A stretch of DNA of 64,000 nt from CAYGYG01 sp964354155 (lineage in GTDB: Bacteria > Hydrothermota > Tepidihabitantia > SM23-42 > CAYGYG01), in the NCBI GenBank assembly GCA_964354155.1, contig CAYGYG010000001.1:163916-227915 (forward strand), written 5' to 3'. The translations under genes were made by a program, and so were the position numbers. Numbering within the stretch: the first letter of the stretch is position 1; the number at the start of each line of letters is the position of its first letter. This document shows positions 7,137 to 16,162 of this stretch, in pieces. The notes below the pieces were generated by a model. The model was not told where the DNA came from. It made no database searches and saw only the letters and a list, made by a program, of their open reading frames with translations.

Positions 7137-9765
7137 CACAAGTCGTTTCGGCATGCTGATGGCATCGATCGCGGCGCTCTCACTGGCCGCGCCGATCACG
7201 TTCGACCCGGCGCAGACCCAGCCCTCGCGCTGGGTCGATCCCTACGGCCGGCAGCCGCAGTCTCATGCGCAGTGGGCAGCCGGGGTCGGGAGGGACGCCC
7301 TTGCGTACCTGGTCATTGGTGAGGCGGTCGGGACCGGTAAAGGGGCGAATCAGAATGTCGTCGATATCGTCGTCAATAGCCAGGTGTATCCTGACGTGGT
7401 ATCGGAACTGGCCCAGTTCCGCACCGATCTTGTTGCCGCCGGATACGAGGTCCGCATTGATACGATACGCGGCATGTCGGCGCCGGCGCTGCGAACCCAT
7501 CTGGCCGGCCTGGCCGGTTTGGTCGGCGCATTGTTTGTCGGCGAGTGTCCGGTCGAATGGTATGAAATCAATGGCTGGGGTGCGTGGGAAGAGTTTCCGA
7601 TCGATCTTTACTTTACGGACCTGAACGGGACCTGGGCCGATACCGACCTTGATGGTATTCTTGACTCGCACACCGGCAATGTCGCGCCCGAGATCTGGTT
7701 GGGCCGCCTCTATGCCCGCACCCTGACCTGGGATAGTGAGACGCGGCTCTACAAGAGGTACTTTCAGAAGAATCATCTGTATCGTACACACCAACTGACG
7801 TTACCGCAACGGGCCCTATCTTATGTTGACGATGACTGGTACGGTTGGGGTTCATGCTCGGTCAACCTGGTGTACCCAATAACCACCACGATTGAAGACA
7901 TGGCGCTGACGACCGCCCAGGGTTATCGTCAGCAGCTTCAACAGGGTTACGAGTGGATTCACCTCTGCTCGCATTCTTCGCCCTGGGGTCACACCTTCAA
8001 GTACCCCGACGTCACAATTCAGTATAAAGGAACGGTCTTCAACTACGAACTCTTCGTGCTTGAGCCCAAGGCTCATTTCTACAATCTCTTTGCCTGTTCC
8101 GGAACCAGATTCGTCGAAGAGAATTATTCAGCAGGCTGGTACGTATTCCACGATTCGTGCGGTCTCCTTGCCTTAGGCAGTGCAAAAACCGGGGGTATGC
8201 TGACCTTTCAGGATTTCTACACCCCCTTGAGTCAGGGACTGTCAATCGGCAATGCCTTCAAGGCTTGGTTTGTCAGAAACGGCGAGTCGAGCCGTGCCTG
8301 GTTCTACGGACTGAATCTCTTGGGCGACCCAACTTTGAAGCCAAAGGAACAGGGCGGCGACTATGTTGCTCCACCGCCCCAGCAGTTCCACGGGGCTTTC
8401 GCCGAAGTCGTGGCGCCTGATTCTGAGAGCGACGGGATGCCGGCCATAGCAAGTGAGCCGTCCGGCCGCATCTGGGCGGTGTGGGAAACCGGCCGGTCGA
8501 TTACGAACGGCCGCTGTGACATCTTCTCAGCCTACCGGACAACGGCTTGGTCAAGCGGTATGCCGGTTGGTTCCTTCATCTATTGGGACTACAATCCAAC
8601 GGTCGGGCTGGACAGTCTTGACCGGCCGCTCGCGGTCTGGGCCGGCTGGGAGAATATTGGCGGCAACTACCAATATGACCTGTTCTGGAGTTACTACACC
8701 GGGTCAGCGTGGTCGAACCGGGCGCTGGTCCATCCGCTCGACCCGACATCGGATATGAAGCCATCACTGGCACGTGACCGGAACAAGCGCCCCTGGATTG
8801 CCTGGCAGACCAAACGCGACGTCAATTCCAATATCTATGTCACATACTACTCGGGGTCGGGCTGGAGCACACCGCGCGCCGTGAGCAACAATCCGGCCGA
8901 AGAGGTCGGGCCAAAGATCATCTGCGACAATACGGGTCGGCTCTGGGTGTCTTACAGCCGGCGTAGCGCAGACCGATCCCAGATATGGGGAAGCTATTAC
9001 GACGGCGTGAACTGGATTGAGACCGGTCCGGTTTCGCAGAATCAGGAGCGGGCATACAATCCATCGGCTGCCGTCACCGGCACCGGAAAGGTCTGGGTGA
9101 CCTGGCAGTCTTATGATGGCGGCAATGGTGAGATCTTCGGCAGCTACTACACCGGCACCGGCTGGTCAGCCCCGATCAACATCTCCAACCATGTGCTCAA
9201 CGATATGAGTCCGAGTATGGCGGCGGATGGTAATGGCCATGCCTGGGTTGTCTGGCACACTAACCGCGACGGCAATTGGAACATCTACTATGCTACCTGT
9301 CAAGACCAGAGCTGGACTGCGCCTCAGGTGCTCGATGCTAATCCGGGGGTCGACATGAACCCTGCGATCGCTTCGGCACCGTCGAACAAAATGTGGGTTA
9401 TCTGGCAGAACTATTCGGCAAACAACTGGGAAATCTATGCTCTGCAAAAGGATGCGGTAGAAATAGAAGAGAAAGAAGCAAGAGATAAGATGCTGGAAGC
9501 AAGATTCACGATTTGGCCGAATCCTGCAAGGAGCGACGTTAGATGTCAGATTTCCGGTGTCAGTATGAAGAATACAAAAATCAAAGTCTATAATATCGCC
9601 GGAAAGATGGTTAAAGAAATGCCATTATCAGTTGGGGGTGGCAGTGCAGGAGCCCACTCATATCAATTCGTTCTGAATCTCTCAGATTTGGCTGCAGGAA
9701 CCTATTTTATTGGGTTGGAGAGCGGTGCGGGAAATGAAGTCCAAAAACTATCCATAGTCAAGTAA
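7120..9765 (+). CDS. C25-like caspase-fold protein with propeller repeats and sorting tail
   Basis: This 881-residue exported protein overlaps the upstream gene by 17 bp, and GGGAGGA just before ATG 7120 supports the start. After a signal region (SRFGMLMASIAALSLAAP), residues about 60-410 form a C25-like domain ('YLVIGEAVGT', 'FPIDLYFTDLNG', 'APEIWLGRLYA', 'NLLGDPTLKPK'). Candidate catalytic residues are His285 ('HLCSHSSPWGH') and Cys326 ('LFACSGTRF'). Residues about 425-780 contain about six repeats of the type 'W+.W.t.RD.N.NIY', probably a beta-propeller. The tail (from 'FTIWPNPARSDV') is a type A sorting domain. The tail and the linker before it (EIEEKEARDKMLEAR) are AT-rich compared with the GC-rich body. 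A surface protease or adhesin role is inference. Confidence 0.78.
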   Translation: MAIGPNTSRFGMLMASIAALSLAAPITFDPAQTQPSRWVDPYGRQPQSHAQWAAGVGRDALAYLVIGEAVGTGKGANQNVVDIVVNSQVYPDVVSELAQFRTDLVAAGYEVRIDTIRGMSAPALRTHLAGLAGLVGALFVGECPVEWYEINGWGAWEEFPIDLYFTDLNGTWADTDLDGILDSHTGNVAPEIWLGRLYARTLTWDSETRLYKRYFQKNHLYRTHQLTLPQRALSYVDDDWYGWGSCSVNLVYPITTTIEDMALTTAQGYRQQLQQGYEWIHLCSHSSPWGHTFKYPDVTIQYKGTVFNYELFVLEPKAHFYNLFACSGTRFVEENYSAGWYVFHDSCGLLALGSAKTGGMLTFQDFYTPLSQGLSIGNAFKAWFVRNGESSRAWFYGLNLLGDPTLKPKEQGGDYVAPPPQQFHGAFAEVVAPDSESDGMPAIASEPSGRIWAVWETGRSITNGRCDIFSAYRTTAWSSGMPVGSFIYWDYNPTVGLDSLDRPLAVWAGWENIGGNYQYDLFWSYYTGSAWSNRALVHPLDPTSDMKPSLARDRNKRPWIAWQTKRDVNSNIYVTYYSGSGWSTPRAVSNNPAEEVGPKIICDNTGRLWVSYSRRSADRSQIWGSYYDGVNWIETGPVSQNQERAYNPSAAVTGTGKVWVTWQSYDGGNGEIFGSYYTGTGWSAPINISNHVLNDMSPSMAADGNGHAWVVWHTNRDGNWNIYYATCQDQSWTAPQVLDANPGVDMNPAIASAPSNKMWVIWQNYSANNWEIYALQKDAVEIEEKEARDKMLEARFTIWPNPARSDVRCQISGVSMKNTKIKVYNIAGKMVKEMPLSVGGGSAGAHSYQFVLNLSDLAAGTYFIGLESGAGNEVQKLSIVK

Positions 9766-10090
9766 GTCACAGAGATTTCTAACTGGTCATGAATCGTTAA
9801 TCATGTCGATGCAATAATTGAGATTACCGGGCTGCAAAGCTTTAGATAGTGAGTTTTTCCGATCGGCTATCAAAGATGCGATTTCTTCACACCTCCGCAT
9901 ATCAAGACCATCATTTAGACAATTAACTAAATGACAAAATGAGGAATATCCGACAAATAGCCGCAACGCAGAAGCCGGTTGTGCGACATTTTGCCGAGGT
10001 TTGTGATAGAGACTTGAGAGCAGGTGGAGATCACGAGTTACAGGGGCTCGGCATGCTCTATCCTCATTTTTTCTCTGTTACGCCACAGCT

Positions 10091-10331
10091 AAAATGTCCC
10101 CATAACTGCATAGCGATATGTCCCCTTCTTATGTTACTTGAATACATTTATTAGCGTAACCCACCGTAATTATTGTTAAGAGCCTACCCCCTTCAGTCAT
10201 TGCGAGCGAACGCAGTGAGCGTGGCAATCCCCTTTTTTTCTTGAACAAATGAGATTGCTTCGTCCCTATCGGGACTCGCAATGACATATCGTGAGGGGAC
10301 ATCCTCCCTGTGGAATTAAAGGGGACATTTT
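10091..10331. repeat. Nested GGGGACAT inverted repeats
   Basis: Two inverted pairs are nested: outer AAAATGTCCCC (10091-10101) with GGGGACATTTT (10321-10331), and inner ATGTCCCC (10118-10125) with GGGGACAT (10295-10302). The direct repeat TTTTCTCTGT lies at 10069-10078 and 10328-10337. There is no coding frame inside. The symmetry suggests the two ends of a mobile element whose transposase has been lost, with a smaller palindromic element (10196-10285) in the middle. The rest of the 674-bp gap (9766-10439) holds only the promoter near its end; 9766-10068 shows nothing I can identify. Confidence 0.6.
10196..10285. repeat. 90-bp palindromic element (GTCATTGCGAG ends)
   Basis: Perfect 11-bp terminal inverted repeats, GTCATTGCGAG (10196-10206) and CTCGCAATGAC (10275-10285), enclose GTGGCAATC and GATTGCTTCGTC blocks that pair internally. 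Elements with this wording (CATTGCGAG ... CTCGCAATGA) are familiar as dispersed repeats in genomes of several bacterial phyla. It is non-coding and probably spread as a MITE or REP-like sequence. Confidence 0.75.
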
Positions 10332-10363
10332 CTCTGTGCGCCGACACTATCGTCATTTTTCTC

Positions 10364-10392
10364 TTGACTTTTTTTAAGAATATAGATATAAT
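10364..10392 (+). promoter_or_regulatory. Promoter of the Asp-box array
   Basis: TTGACT (10364-10369), 17 bp, TATAAT (10387-10392), followed by an AGAGGAGGTAAG ribosome site before ATG 10440. The leader is about 40 nt. Confidence 0.8.
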
Positions 10393-10439
10393 GCTGAACA
10401 TCGGGTAAAATTTTCATTTTTTATCTTAGAGGAGGTAAG

Positions 10440-12179
10440 ATGAAAATGATATTTGTTCTTGCGATTTTGTATTTCACTCGTGTCTATGCTGTTGATTCGA
10501 GGGTTACACCGATGGACAAAGCTTATGGACCGCCTGATCTGCACGCACGACGAAATAGTAGTTATGTTGCTGCACGTTCAAGAACGCCGATTATTATTGA
10601 TGGATGTAATGATAGGAGCTCTACATTGGGCGCAGCTGGGAAGAATATCTGTGCGGATACAACCGGAAGAAACATTGCGGTCCAGTATGGTGGTACTACA
10701 CTGGATACCACCAACTTCCAATCGAATAAATTTGCCTACTCGACCAACCAAGGAGCGACCTGGACAAGATTTGGACCTATCTCGGTAAGTCGGCCCTATT
10801 TCCGAAGACTATACGGCGGTTGCGATGCGCGTCCTGACTACTGGACTGATAACGAGATTATTTACACATGCTGGCATGAGGGTTATCGACGCGCTGGTGG
10901 CACAAACGTGGATTCAAGCCCTGCAGCCTGTTGTCGCGACGATGGTACTTTCCCAACCGGCATGTGGAATAGGGCTCGTATGCCCCATACCGGCGACCCA
11001 GAACATAATATCTGGATGACTTGCATTGCAGTAGCGCCTGATAACCGATCGATCATATATGAAACTGGTGGTGATTACGATTTCGGAGCGGGTGGGCTAA
11101 AAGACCTGTTTTTGTGGGAATCGACCAACGCTGGTTGGAATTGGTCACAGCCACGACTGGTTATTCCCGGCTCAGCGACGATCGGTAGACACGATGGGAT
11201 GCACATCCGGTCAGGAACCGGTGGCTATTTATTTGCCTATTTCCAAAGAGATACTGTGGTCGGTGGTGAAACCCTGTGTTGGCCATACTACATTGAATCC
11301 ACTGATTTTGGAAATACCTGGATTCCGACCGCGGGCCGAGCCCTGATCACGACCATCCCTTATCCACAATACTCTCTCTCGTGGTACAACTATGACTGCG
11401 AAGTCGTAAACAACATACCCTATGTTGTCCTGACCCCAGGCGTGCCTGGTAATCACCGTAACCGGGTTGAGTTCTGGAAGGCGAGCGGCACTCCGGGTAA
11501 CCGGACCTGGACCATGATCCTGTTGGGCGGCACCAATCCGCCGGGAACAGATACGATTATGCGCGATGTTTCAATCACAAGCGGAAAGGCCTTTTTAAGG
11601 TTTGCGGATGTTATCATTGTCACATCTTTGGCCAGTAATGCTGTGGGAGTTGATCCGAGACTGTGGGTTTCGTCGAACCTGGGAACTGACTGGTCATATC
11701 GGGGCAATCCGGTGAATAACTCGTTGATTGAAGCATCCCTCGAAGTAGCACACACTCCGGGAAGAGGAACAAACCCCGATACTGACATTCGGCTCCATAT
11801 GATCTGTAATGATGCAGGCGATTATCCTGTTTGCGGCTATGTTTATTATGAAGGATGTAATGTTCCTATTCTCGGGATCGAAGAAGAATTGAATAAAAAC
11901 CTCAACGCCTTCAATCTGCGGGTTGAACCGAATCCTTTCAGCCAGCGTACAAGCATAAACTACTACCTGCCCAAACCTGACCAGGTGAAGGTAAGAGTTT
12001 ACAATTCCCTTGGTGTTCAAATTGCTACGCTGTGCGATGGAGATCAGTTGAGTGGCACAAGAATGCTTGTCTGGCAAGGCACTGATGACAAGGGCAAGTC
12101 GCTACCAGGAGGAGCGTATTTTGTGCAATTCAGAAGCTCGAGTGAAGAAAGGTGTGAGAAAGTAGTTCTCTTAAGGTAA
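10440..12179 (+). CDS. Asp-box repeat exported protein with sorting tail, array copy 1
   Basis: This 579-residue protein has a signal peptide (MKMIFVLAILYFTRVYA) and a conserved N-terminal block 'RVTPMDKAYGPP'. It then carries the family hallmarks 'AGKNICADTTGRNIAVQYGG', 'YSTNQGATW', 'RRLYGG', 'GDYDFGAGG', 'ESTDFGNTW', 'YNYDCEVVNNIPYVV' and 'EFWKASGTPGNRTW'. S-x-[DN]-x-G-x-[TN]-W Asp boxes imply a sialidase-like beta-propeller, but no sialidase catalytic arginine triad can be claimed. The tail (residues about 495-579, 'VEPNPFSQRTSINYYLPKP', 'GGAYFVQFRS') is a FlgD/type IX-like sorting domain. Base composition is AT-richer than copies 2 and 3. First gene of a five-copy tandem array; function unknown. 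Confidence 0.8.
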   Translation: MKMIFVLAILYFTRVYAVDSRVTPMDKAYGPPDLHARRNSSYVAARSRTPIIIDGCNDRSSTLGAAGKNICADTTGRNIAVQYGGTTLDTTNFQSNKFAYSTNQGATWTRFGPISVSRPYFRRLYGGCDARPDYWTDNEIIYTCWHEGYRRAGGTNVDSSPAACCRDDGTFPTGMWNRARMPHTGDPEHNIWMTCIAVAPDNRSIIYETGGDYDFGAGGLKDLFLWESTNAGWNWSQPRLVIPGSATIGRHDGMHIRSGTGGYLFAYFQRDTVVGGETLCWPYYIESTDFGNTWIPTAGRALITTIPYPQYSLSWYNYDCEVVNNIPYVVLTPGVPGNHRNRVEFWKASGTPGNRTWTMILLGGTNPPGTDTIMRDVSITSGKAFLRFADVIIVTSLASNAVGVDPRLWVSSNLGTDWSYRGNPVNNSLIEASLEVAHTPGRGTNPDTDIRLHMICNDAGDYPVCGYVYYEGCNVPILGIEEELNKNLNAFNLRVEPNPFSQRTSINYYLPKPDQVKVRVYNSLGVQIATLCDGDQLSGTRMLVWQGTDDKGKSLPGGAYFVQFRSSSEERCEKVVLLR

Positions 12180-12188
12180 GGAGGGTAA

Positions 12189-12433
12189 ATGAAAACATTC
12201 ATAGTCTTGATGTGCACATTATGCTCAACAGGTTGGCGATTGATACGCGAGTCACTCCGCGGGACCCAGGGTACGGGCCGCAGTATTATCGATCGAGTGG
12301 ACCGCCGAGTCCGACCGCAGTGAGGATCGATGGAATACCAGACATACCATACGCACCAACCTATACCAATCGGGGTCATACCAATCCCAATGACCCCATG
12401 ACCCCAAGTGCACCCGTAACAAGGATTTCTTAG
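12189..12433 (+). pseudogene. Truncated, frameshifted Asp-box paralogue, array copy 2
   Basis: An AAGGAGG site precedes ATG 12189, and the first codons encode a signal peptide-like start (MKTFIVLMCTLCS). The frame then leaves the family. The family N-terminus ('LAIDTRVTPRDPGYGP', 'PTAVRIDGIPD') continues in the +2 frame (12212-12433) and ends at a TAG after 'APVTRIS'. Only the first 60 or so residues of the roughly 560-residue family are present. It is therefore a remnant of a further copy, broken by a frameshift and a large 3' deletion. Confidence 0.72.
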
Positions 12434-12495
12434 GGCGAAAACCATCGGTTCCATATCGTCCGTTATTATTAAGGTTATGTGATTCGACGTTAATT

Positions 12496-12517
12496 CCGCA
12501 ACGTTTCCGCAACGTTT
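12496..12517. repeat. Tandem 11-bp repeat upstream of array copy 3
   Basis: CCGCAACGTTT occurs twice head to tail (12496-12506 and 12507-12517), 29 bp before ATG 12547. It may be a regulator site or a replication-slippage product. No clear -35 box could be placed here. Confidence 0.5.
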
Positions 12518-12546
12518 CTTCAGTACAATATACTCAAGGAGCAGAG

Positions 12547-14202
12547 ATGAAAAAGTTATGGTTCACACTCATCATTCTTTGCACGTTTGGGTCGGCAATC
12601 GAAACCACCGTCACGCCTCGTGACCCGCAGTATGGTCCATCAAGCCCGGCCAAGGGCCGACCACCCGGCCGGCTTGGCGTCAGGATTGATGCCGGTCCGG
12701 ACTTAAGGTGCATTACCGGTGCTGCCGGCAAGAACATCTGCGCCGATACGACCGGTCTCAACGTTGCGGTCATCTACGGCTTCACCTCGGGTAATCCGGA
12801 CAATATCATGCAGACAAAGATTGGCTACTCGACGAACCGGGGCGTGACCTGGCGGCTATTGGGGCCGTTTTCAATCCACTGGCACCAGTATCGCCGGTGC
12901 TACTCCGGGATTGACGCCCGGGCAGGGTACTGGCCGAACAGCGAGAACGTCTACGGCACCTGGCACGAAGCGTATTTCCGGGGCGGTGCCTATATTGACA
13001 CAAGTCCAGTGGCCGCAGCGTTCTGGCTATTCCCCAGCGGATCCATGGAAGTCAGGCACATGCCGCAGTCTATGGAAGGCAACTTCTGGCTCCCGTGCAT
13101 TGCGGTCCGGCCCGACAACCCGGATTTCGTCTATGTCACGGCGGGTAACTACGACTTCGGTATTGGCGGTGTGGAGAGCATTGTTGGTTGGTTGTCCACC
13201 GACGGTGGCGATACATGGTCAGAGCCGATACATATCGTTGGCCGGGCATCCGACGCACCGCACATTCGTTTCGGCAGCGGTGGTTATCTGTTCGCCTATT
13301 TCCAGCGCGATACGGTAGTCGGCCCGGATACTTTGTTGTGGCCTTATTACATCGAGTCGACCGACAACGGATTGACCTGGATACCGCCCACTGGGAAGTG
13401 CCTCTTCACTTCGGCCCCTTACCGTCAGTGGTCGGGCTGGTGGTACAATTACGATTGTGAGGTTGTCAACAATGTTCCCTATGTGGTCATCTCGCCCGGG
13501 GTGCCGGGTCAACACCGGGACCGGACCGAATTCTGGAAAGCAAGCGGTCCGGTTGGTAATCGGACCTGGACAATGACGCTTTTGGGCGGGTCTAGTCCAC
13601 CGGGCCAGGATTCGATCGTGCGCGAGGTTTCGATTGTGACCGGCAAGGACTATGCACGATTTGCCGAGAACATTGCGGTCATATCCAAGATCGGCACGGC
13701 AAGCGGCACCAGCCCGCGGTGCTGGGTGTCCAATGACTTGGGGTCAACCTGGCGCTACCTGGGCAACCTGAATATTCCGCTGGCGGCGGCGGACAATCCG
13801 CTCGAGTGTGCGCATGTGCCGGGCCGGGGCACCAATCCGGTGACCGATGTCTGGCTCCATTTTGTCTACTGGTCGGGGAATAGCGTCTACTATGATGGCA
13901 AAAACATCACGTGGGCAGAACTTGGCAGGGTAAGCGGCACCGACGGATCATCCGTCACGCGACCAATCACAATCTATCCCAATCCTGCCCGCAAGGGAAT
14001 ATGGTTGACGAAGCGCGATGACGACCGGCTGAAATATTTGGTCAGAATCTACGACGTCGCCGGGAAACTCGTTATGACGGCGGCAATAGATCAGGACCGA
14101 AGCGGGTGGGTCAATCTCGCCGCGCTGACTCCAGGGACGTACTTCGTCGAGGTGACGAGCCGGACATCATGGTTGGTTGAAAAGCTGATCATTGCAAGAT
14201 GA
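12547..14202 (+). CDS. Asp-box repeat exported protein with sorting tail, array copy 3
   Basis: This 551-residue protein has a signal peptide (MKKLWFTLIILCTFGSAIE), the N-terminal motif 'TVTPRDPQYGP', the hallmark 'AGKNICADTTGLNVAVIYG', and Asp boxes 'STDGGDTW' and 'STDNGLTW'. A conserved core 'YNYDCEVVNNVPYVVISPG' to 'ARFAENIAVIS' follows. The tail ('ITIYPNPARKGIWL', 'IYDVAGKLVM', 'LTPGTYFVEVTS') is a type A sorting domain. GC-rich throughout. Start ATG 12547 follows CAAGGAGCAGAG. Its segment at about 13435-13900 is nearly identical at DNA level to copy 5, indicating recent recombination between copies. A cell-surface or secreted location is predicted; ligand unknown. Confidence 0.8.
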   Translation: MKKLWFTLIILCTFGSAIETTVTPRDPQYGPSSPAKGRPPGRLGVRIDAGPDLRCITGAAGKNICADTTGLNVAVIYGFTSGNPDNIMQTKIGYSTNRGVTWRLLGPFSIHWHQYRRCYSGIDARAGYWPNSENVYGTWHEAYFRGGAYIDTSPVAAAFWLFPSGSMEVRHMPQSMEGNFWLPCIAVRPDNPDFVYVTAGNYDFGIGGVESIVGWLSTDGGDTWSEPIHIVGRASDAPHIRFGSGGYLFAYFQRDTVVGPDTLLWPYYIESTDNGLTWIPPTGKCLFTSAPYRQWSGWWYNYDCEVVNNVPYVVISPGVPGQHRDRTEFWKASGPVGNRTWTMTLLGGSSPPGQDSIVREVSIVTGKDYARFAENIAVISKIGTASGTSPRCWVSNDLGSTWRYLGNLNIPLAAADNPLECAHVPGRGTNPVTDVWLHFVYWSGNSVYYDGKNITWAELGRVSGTDGSSVTRPITIYPNPARKGIWLTKRDDDRLKYLVRIYDVAGKLVMTAAIDQDRSGWVNLAALTPGTYFVEVTSRTSWLVEKLIIAR

Positions 14203-14260
14203 TGCAGCACAGGAGATGGGGAAACCGAAATCGAAGCGGCCTTGGGGATTGAGAAATCAC

Positions 14261-14288
14261 TTGACTTTTTCCGGCGGACTTGTATAAT
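14261..14288 (+). promoter_or_regulatory. Promoter of array copy 4
   Basis: TTGACT (14261-14266), 16 bp, perfect TATAAT (14283-14288). An AAGGAGG ribosome site lies at 14335-14341, before the TTG start at 14346. Confidence 0.8.
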
Positions 14289-14345
14289 CTTGGCATCCGA
14301 GGGTTGGCGCTCGGGTGTTGATCTGAATATGGGTAAGGAGGCGAA

Positions 14346-16046
14346 TTGAAGAGGGTCGTTTTCGTGTCGCTCATGTGGTCATACTTGCTATGTGCCGTGG
14401 ATGCCAAGGTCCGGCCCCGGGACCTTATCTACGGGCCGACGGTTGACTGCCGCAGGACCAACCAGACAGCCGAGTCGCCAGGGGTCTACATCGATGACGT
14501 TCGGGATGAACACAGCATTTTGGGCCCGAGCGGAAAGAACATTTGCGCCGACACGACGGGCCGAAACATTGCGGTCCAGTACGGCATGAACGCAGCCGGC
14601 CTGTTTACCTGAGCGCAGGGTACCCAGTGTAGAATAGGCTATTCTACCGATGGAGGGAATACCTGGCAGCGCCACGGGCCATTCGCCGTACGATATCCCA
14701 GCTATCGAAGGCTATACGGCGGCATCGACGCGCGTGCGGGCGACTGGGTGGACAGCAACGAGTTGATCTACAGTTGCTGGCATGAGGCCTACGTTCGAAA
14801 CAATGTCTATGTCGATTCCAGTCCGATCGGAGTTGCTTTTGACACAATGAGTTTTCCTGGCGGCGGCTTTCAAAGACGAACCATGCCCCACAGCGGCGAT
14901 CCCGAACATAATATGTGGCTCACCGGTATCGCGGTCAGTCCTGAAGACCCCGCACTGGCCTTGGTTTCCGGCGGCAACTATGTACTTCCCCACGGGCCCG
15001 GCGATGTATATCTCTGGAAGACGACGGACCACGGACGCAACTGGTCGCACCCCCAACTTCTGATCAGCGGTTCGGCAGCCGTCAGGGACCATGATTGCCC
15101 GCATATCCGGTTCGGCACCAGCGGATATGTTTTTGCGTACTTTCAGAGAGATACGGTGGTCGACTTCGATACGCTGAGCTGGCCTTACTATATCGAGTCT
15201 ACCGACAATGGCCGGACCTGGATACCCCATAATGGCCGGTGCATGCTTACGGCAGTACCCTACCCGCAATGGTCAAGCGGGTGGTACAACTATGACTGTG
15301 AGGTTGTGGACAATGTGCCCTATGTCGTTGTCTCGCCGGGTATTCCCGGCAATCACCGGGATCGCGTTGAATTCTGGAAAGCAAGCGGTCAAGTCGGCAA
15401 CAGGACCTGGACCATGTCGGTGCTGGCTGGTTTGACTCCGCCGGGGGCTGATTCTGCCAGGCTCGAAGTATCAATTGTTACCGGCAAGGACTTTGCACGA
15501 TTCCAAGACGTTATTGCGGTTGTTGCCCAGACCATTACACCTGCCGAGGCTGATCCCCGAGGATGGGTGAGCAATGATGCCGGCGCAACATGGAGGTATC
15601 TTGGTTGTCTTCTGAACGAGCCGATGATCTACGAGGTCGCCTTAGAATGCGCCCATGTGCCCGGTCGGGGTTTTCAGCCCGAGACCGACATCCTGCTGCA
15701 TATTGCCTACATCAGTCGTTCGAGACTCTACTATGCAGGATTCAATGTTGCCGGTGTCGGGGTTCCTGCGTCAAGCGGCGCGATTTGCCGCCGGCCCCAT
15801 CTAGAGACAACGCCAAACCCATGCCGGGGCAGGCTGAGGATCCGCCTGGCCGGGGCAGAGAACAGCATGATGTTATGCGGTCGACTAAGACCACGTGTCT
15901 GCATCTATGACCCGTCAGGGCGGCTGGTTCGGGTTGCGACAATGTCCGGGCCGACATGCGTGATAGATATCGGACAGCCAGGGGTCTACTACATCGTAGT
16001 TGCAGTCGGCGAACGCGTGCTGACCAAGAAGGTTGTCATTCTTTAG
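14346..16046 (+). CDS. Asp-box exported protein, array copy 4, with one in-frame TGA
   Basis: From the TTG start (AAGGAGG at 14335-14341) the frame encodes a signal peptide (KRVVFVSLMWSYLLCAVDA) and 'AKVRPRDLIYGP', then 'SGKNICADTTGRNIAVQYG'. It meets a TGA at codon 89 (14610-14612) and continues in the same frame without further disruption for 477 codons ('GYSTDGGNTWQRHGPF', 'RRLYGGIDARAGDW', 'WHEAYVRNNVYVDSSP' and so on). Reading through the TGA gives 566 residues, matching the 551-579 of its paralogues, and every later family motif is intact. The end is a sorting tail ('TTPNPCRGRLRI', 'IYDPSGRLVR', 'GVYYIVVAVG'). The alternatives are a very young nonsense mutation, a sequence error or UGA recoding. 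Standard gene calling would split it at 14346-14612 and 14748-16046. Confidence 0.7.
14610..14647 (+). promoter_or_regulatory. In-frame TGA followed by SECIS-like hairpin (candidate)
   Basis: TGA 14610-14612 is followed after 16 nt by a perfect hairpin: GTAGAATA (14629-14636), loop GGC (14637-14639), TATTCTAC (14640-14647). The 24-nt spacing from TGA to loop, the 8-bp stem and the G at the first loop position fit the loose bacterial SECIS model. The codons making the stem (encoding C-R-I-G-Y-S-T) differ from those of the paralogues, where no palindrome forms. Paralogues have no Cys at the TGA column, which argues against selenocysteine. Confidence 0.3.
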
Positions 16047-16162
16047 ACCGCGGTCGGCCTTGACCGACAACCAAGAAAACCAGAATGAGAAAAAGACGTT
16101 TTTTCACAGCTCTTTCCTTGATTTAGGTATTCTAATTTCTTGTATATATAAATGGAGGTTTA

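Noticed and set aside
9939..10154. 71-codon frame in the 9.8-10.4 kb gap
   Set aside because: It runs through the GGGGACAT inverted repeats, has no ribosome site and shows no protein-like pattern.
16118..16155. Promoter before array copy 5 (TTGATT ... TATATA)
   Set aside because: The spacer is 19 bp and both boxes are imperfect, unlike the uniform promoters elsewhere in the window.
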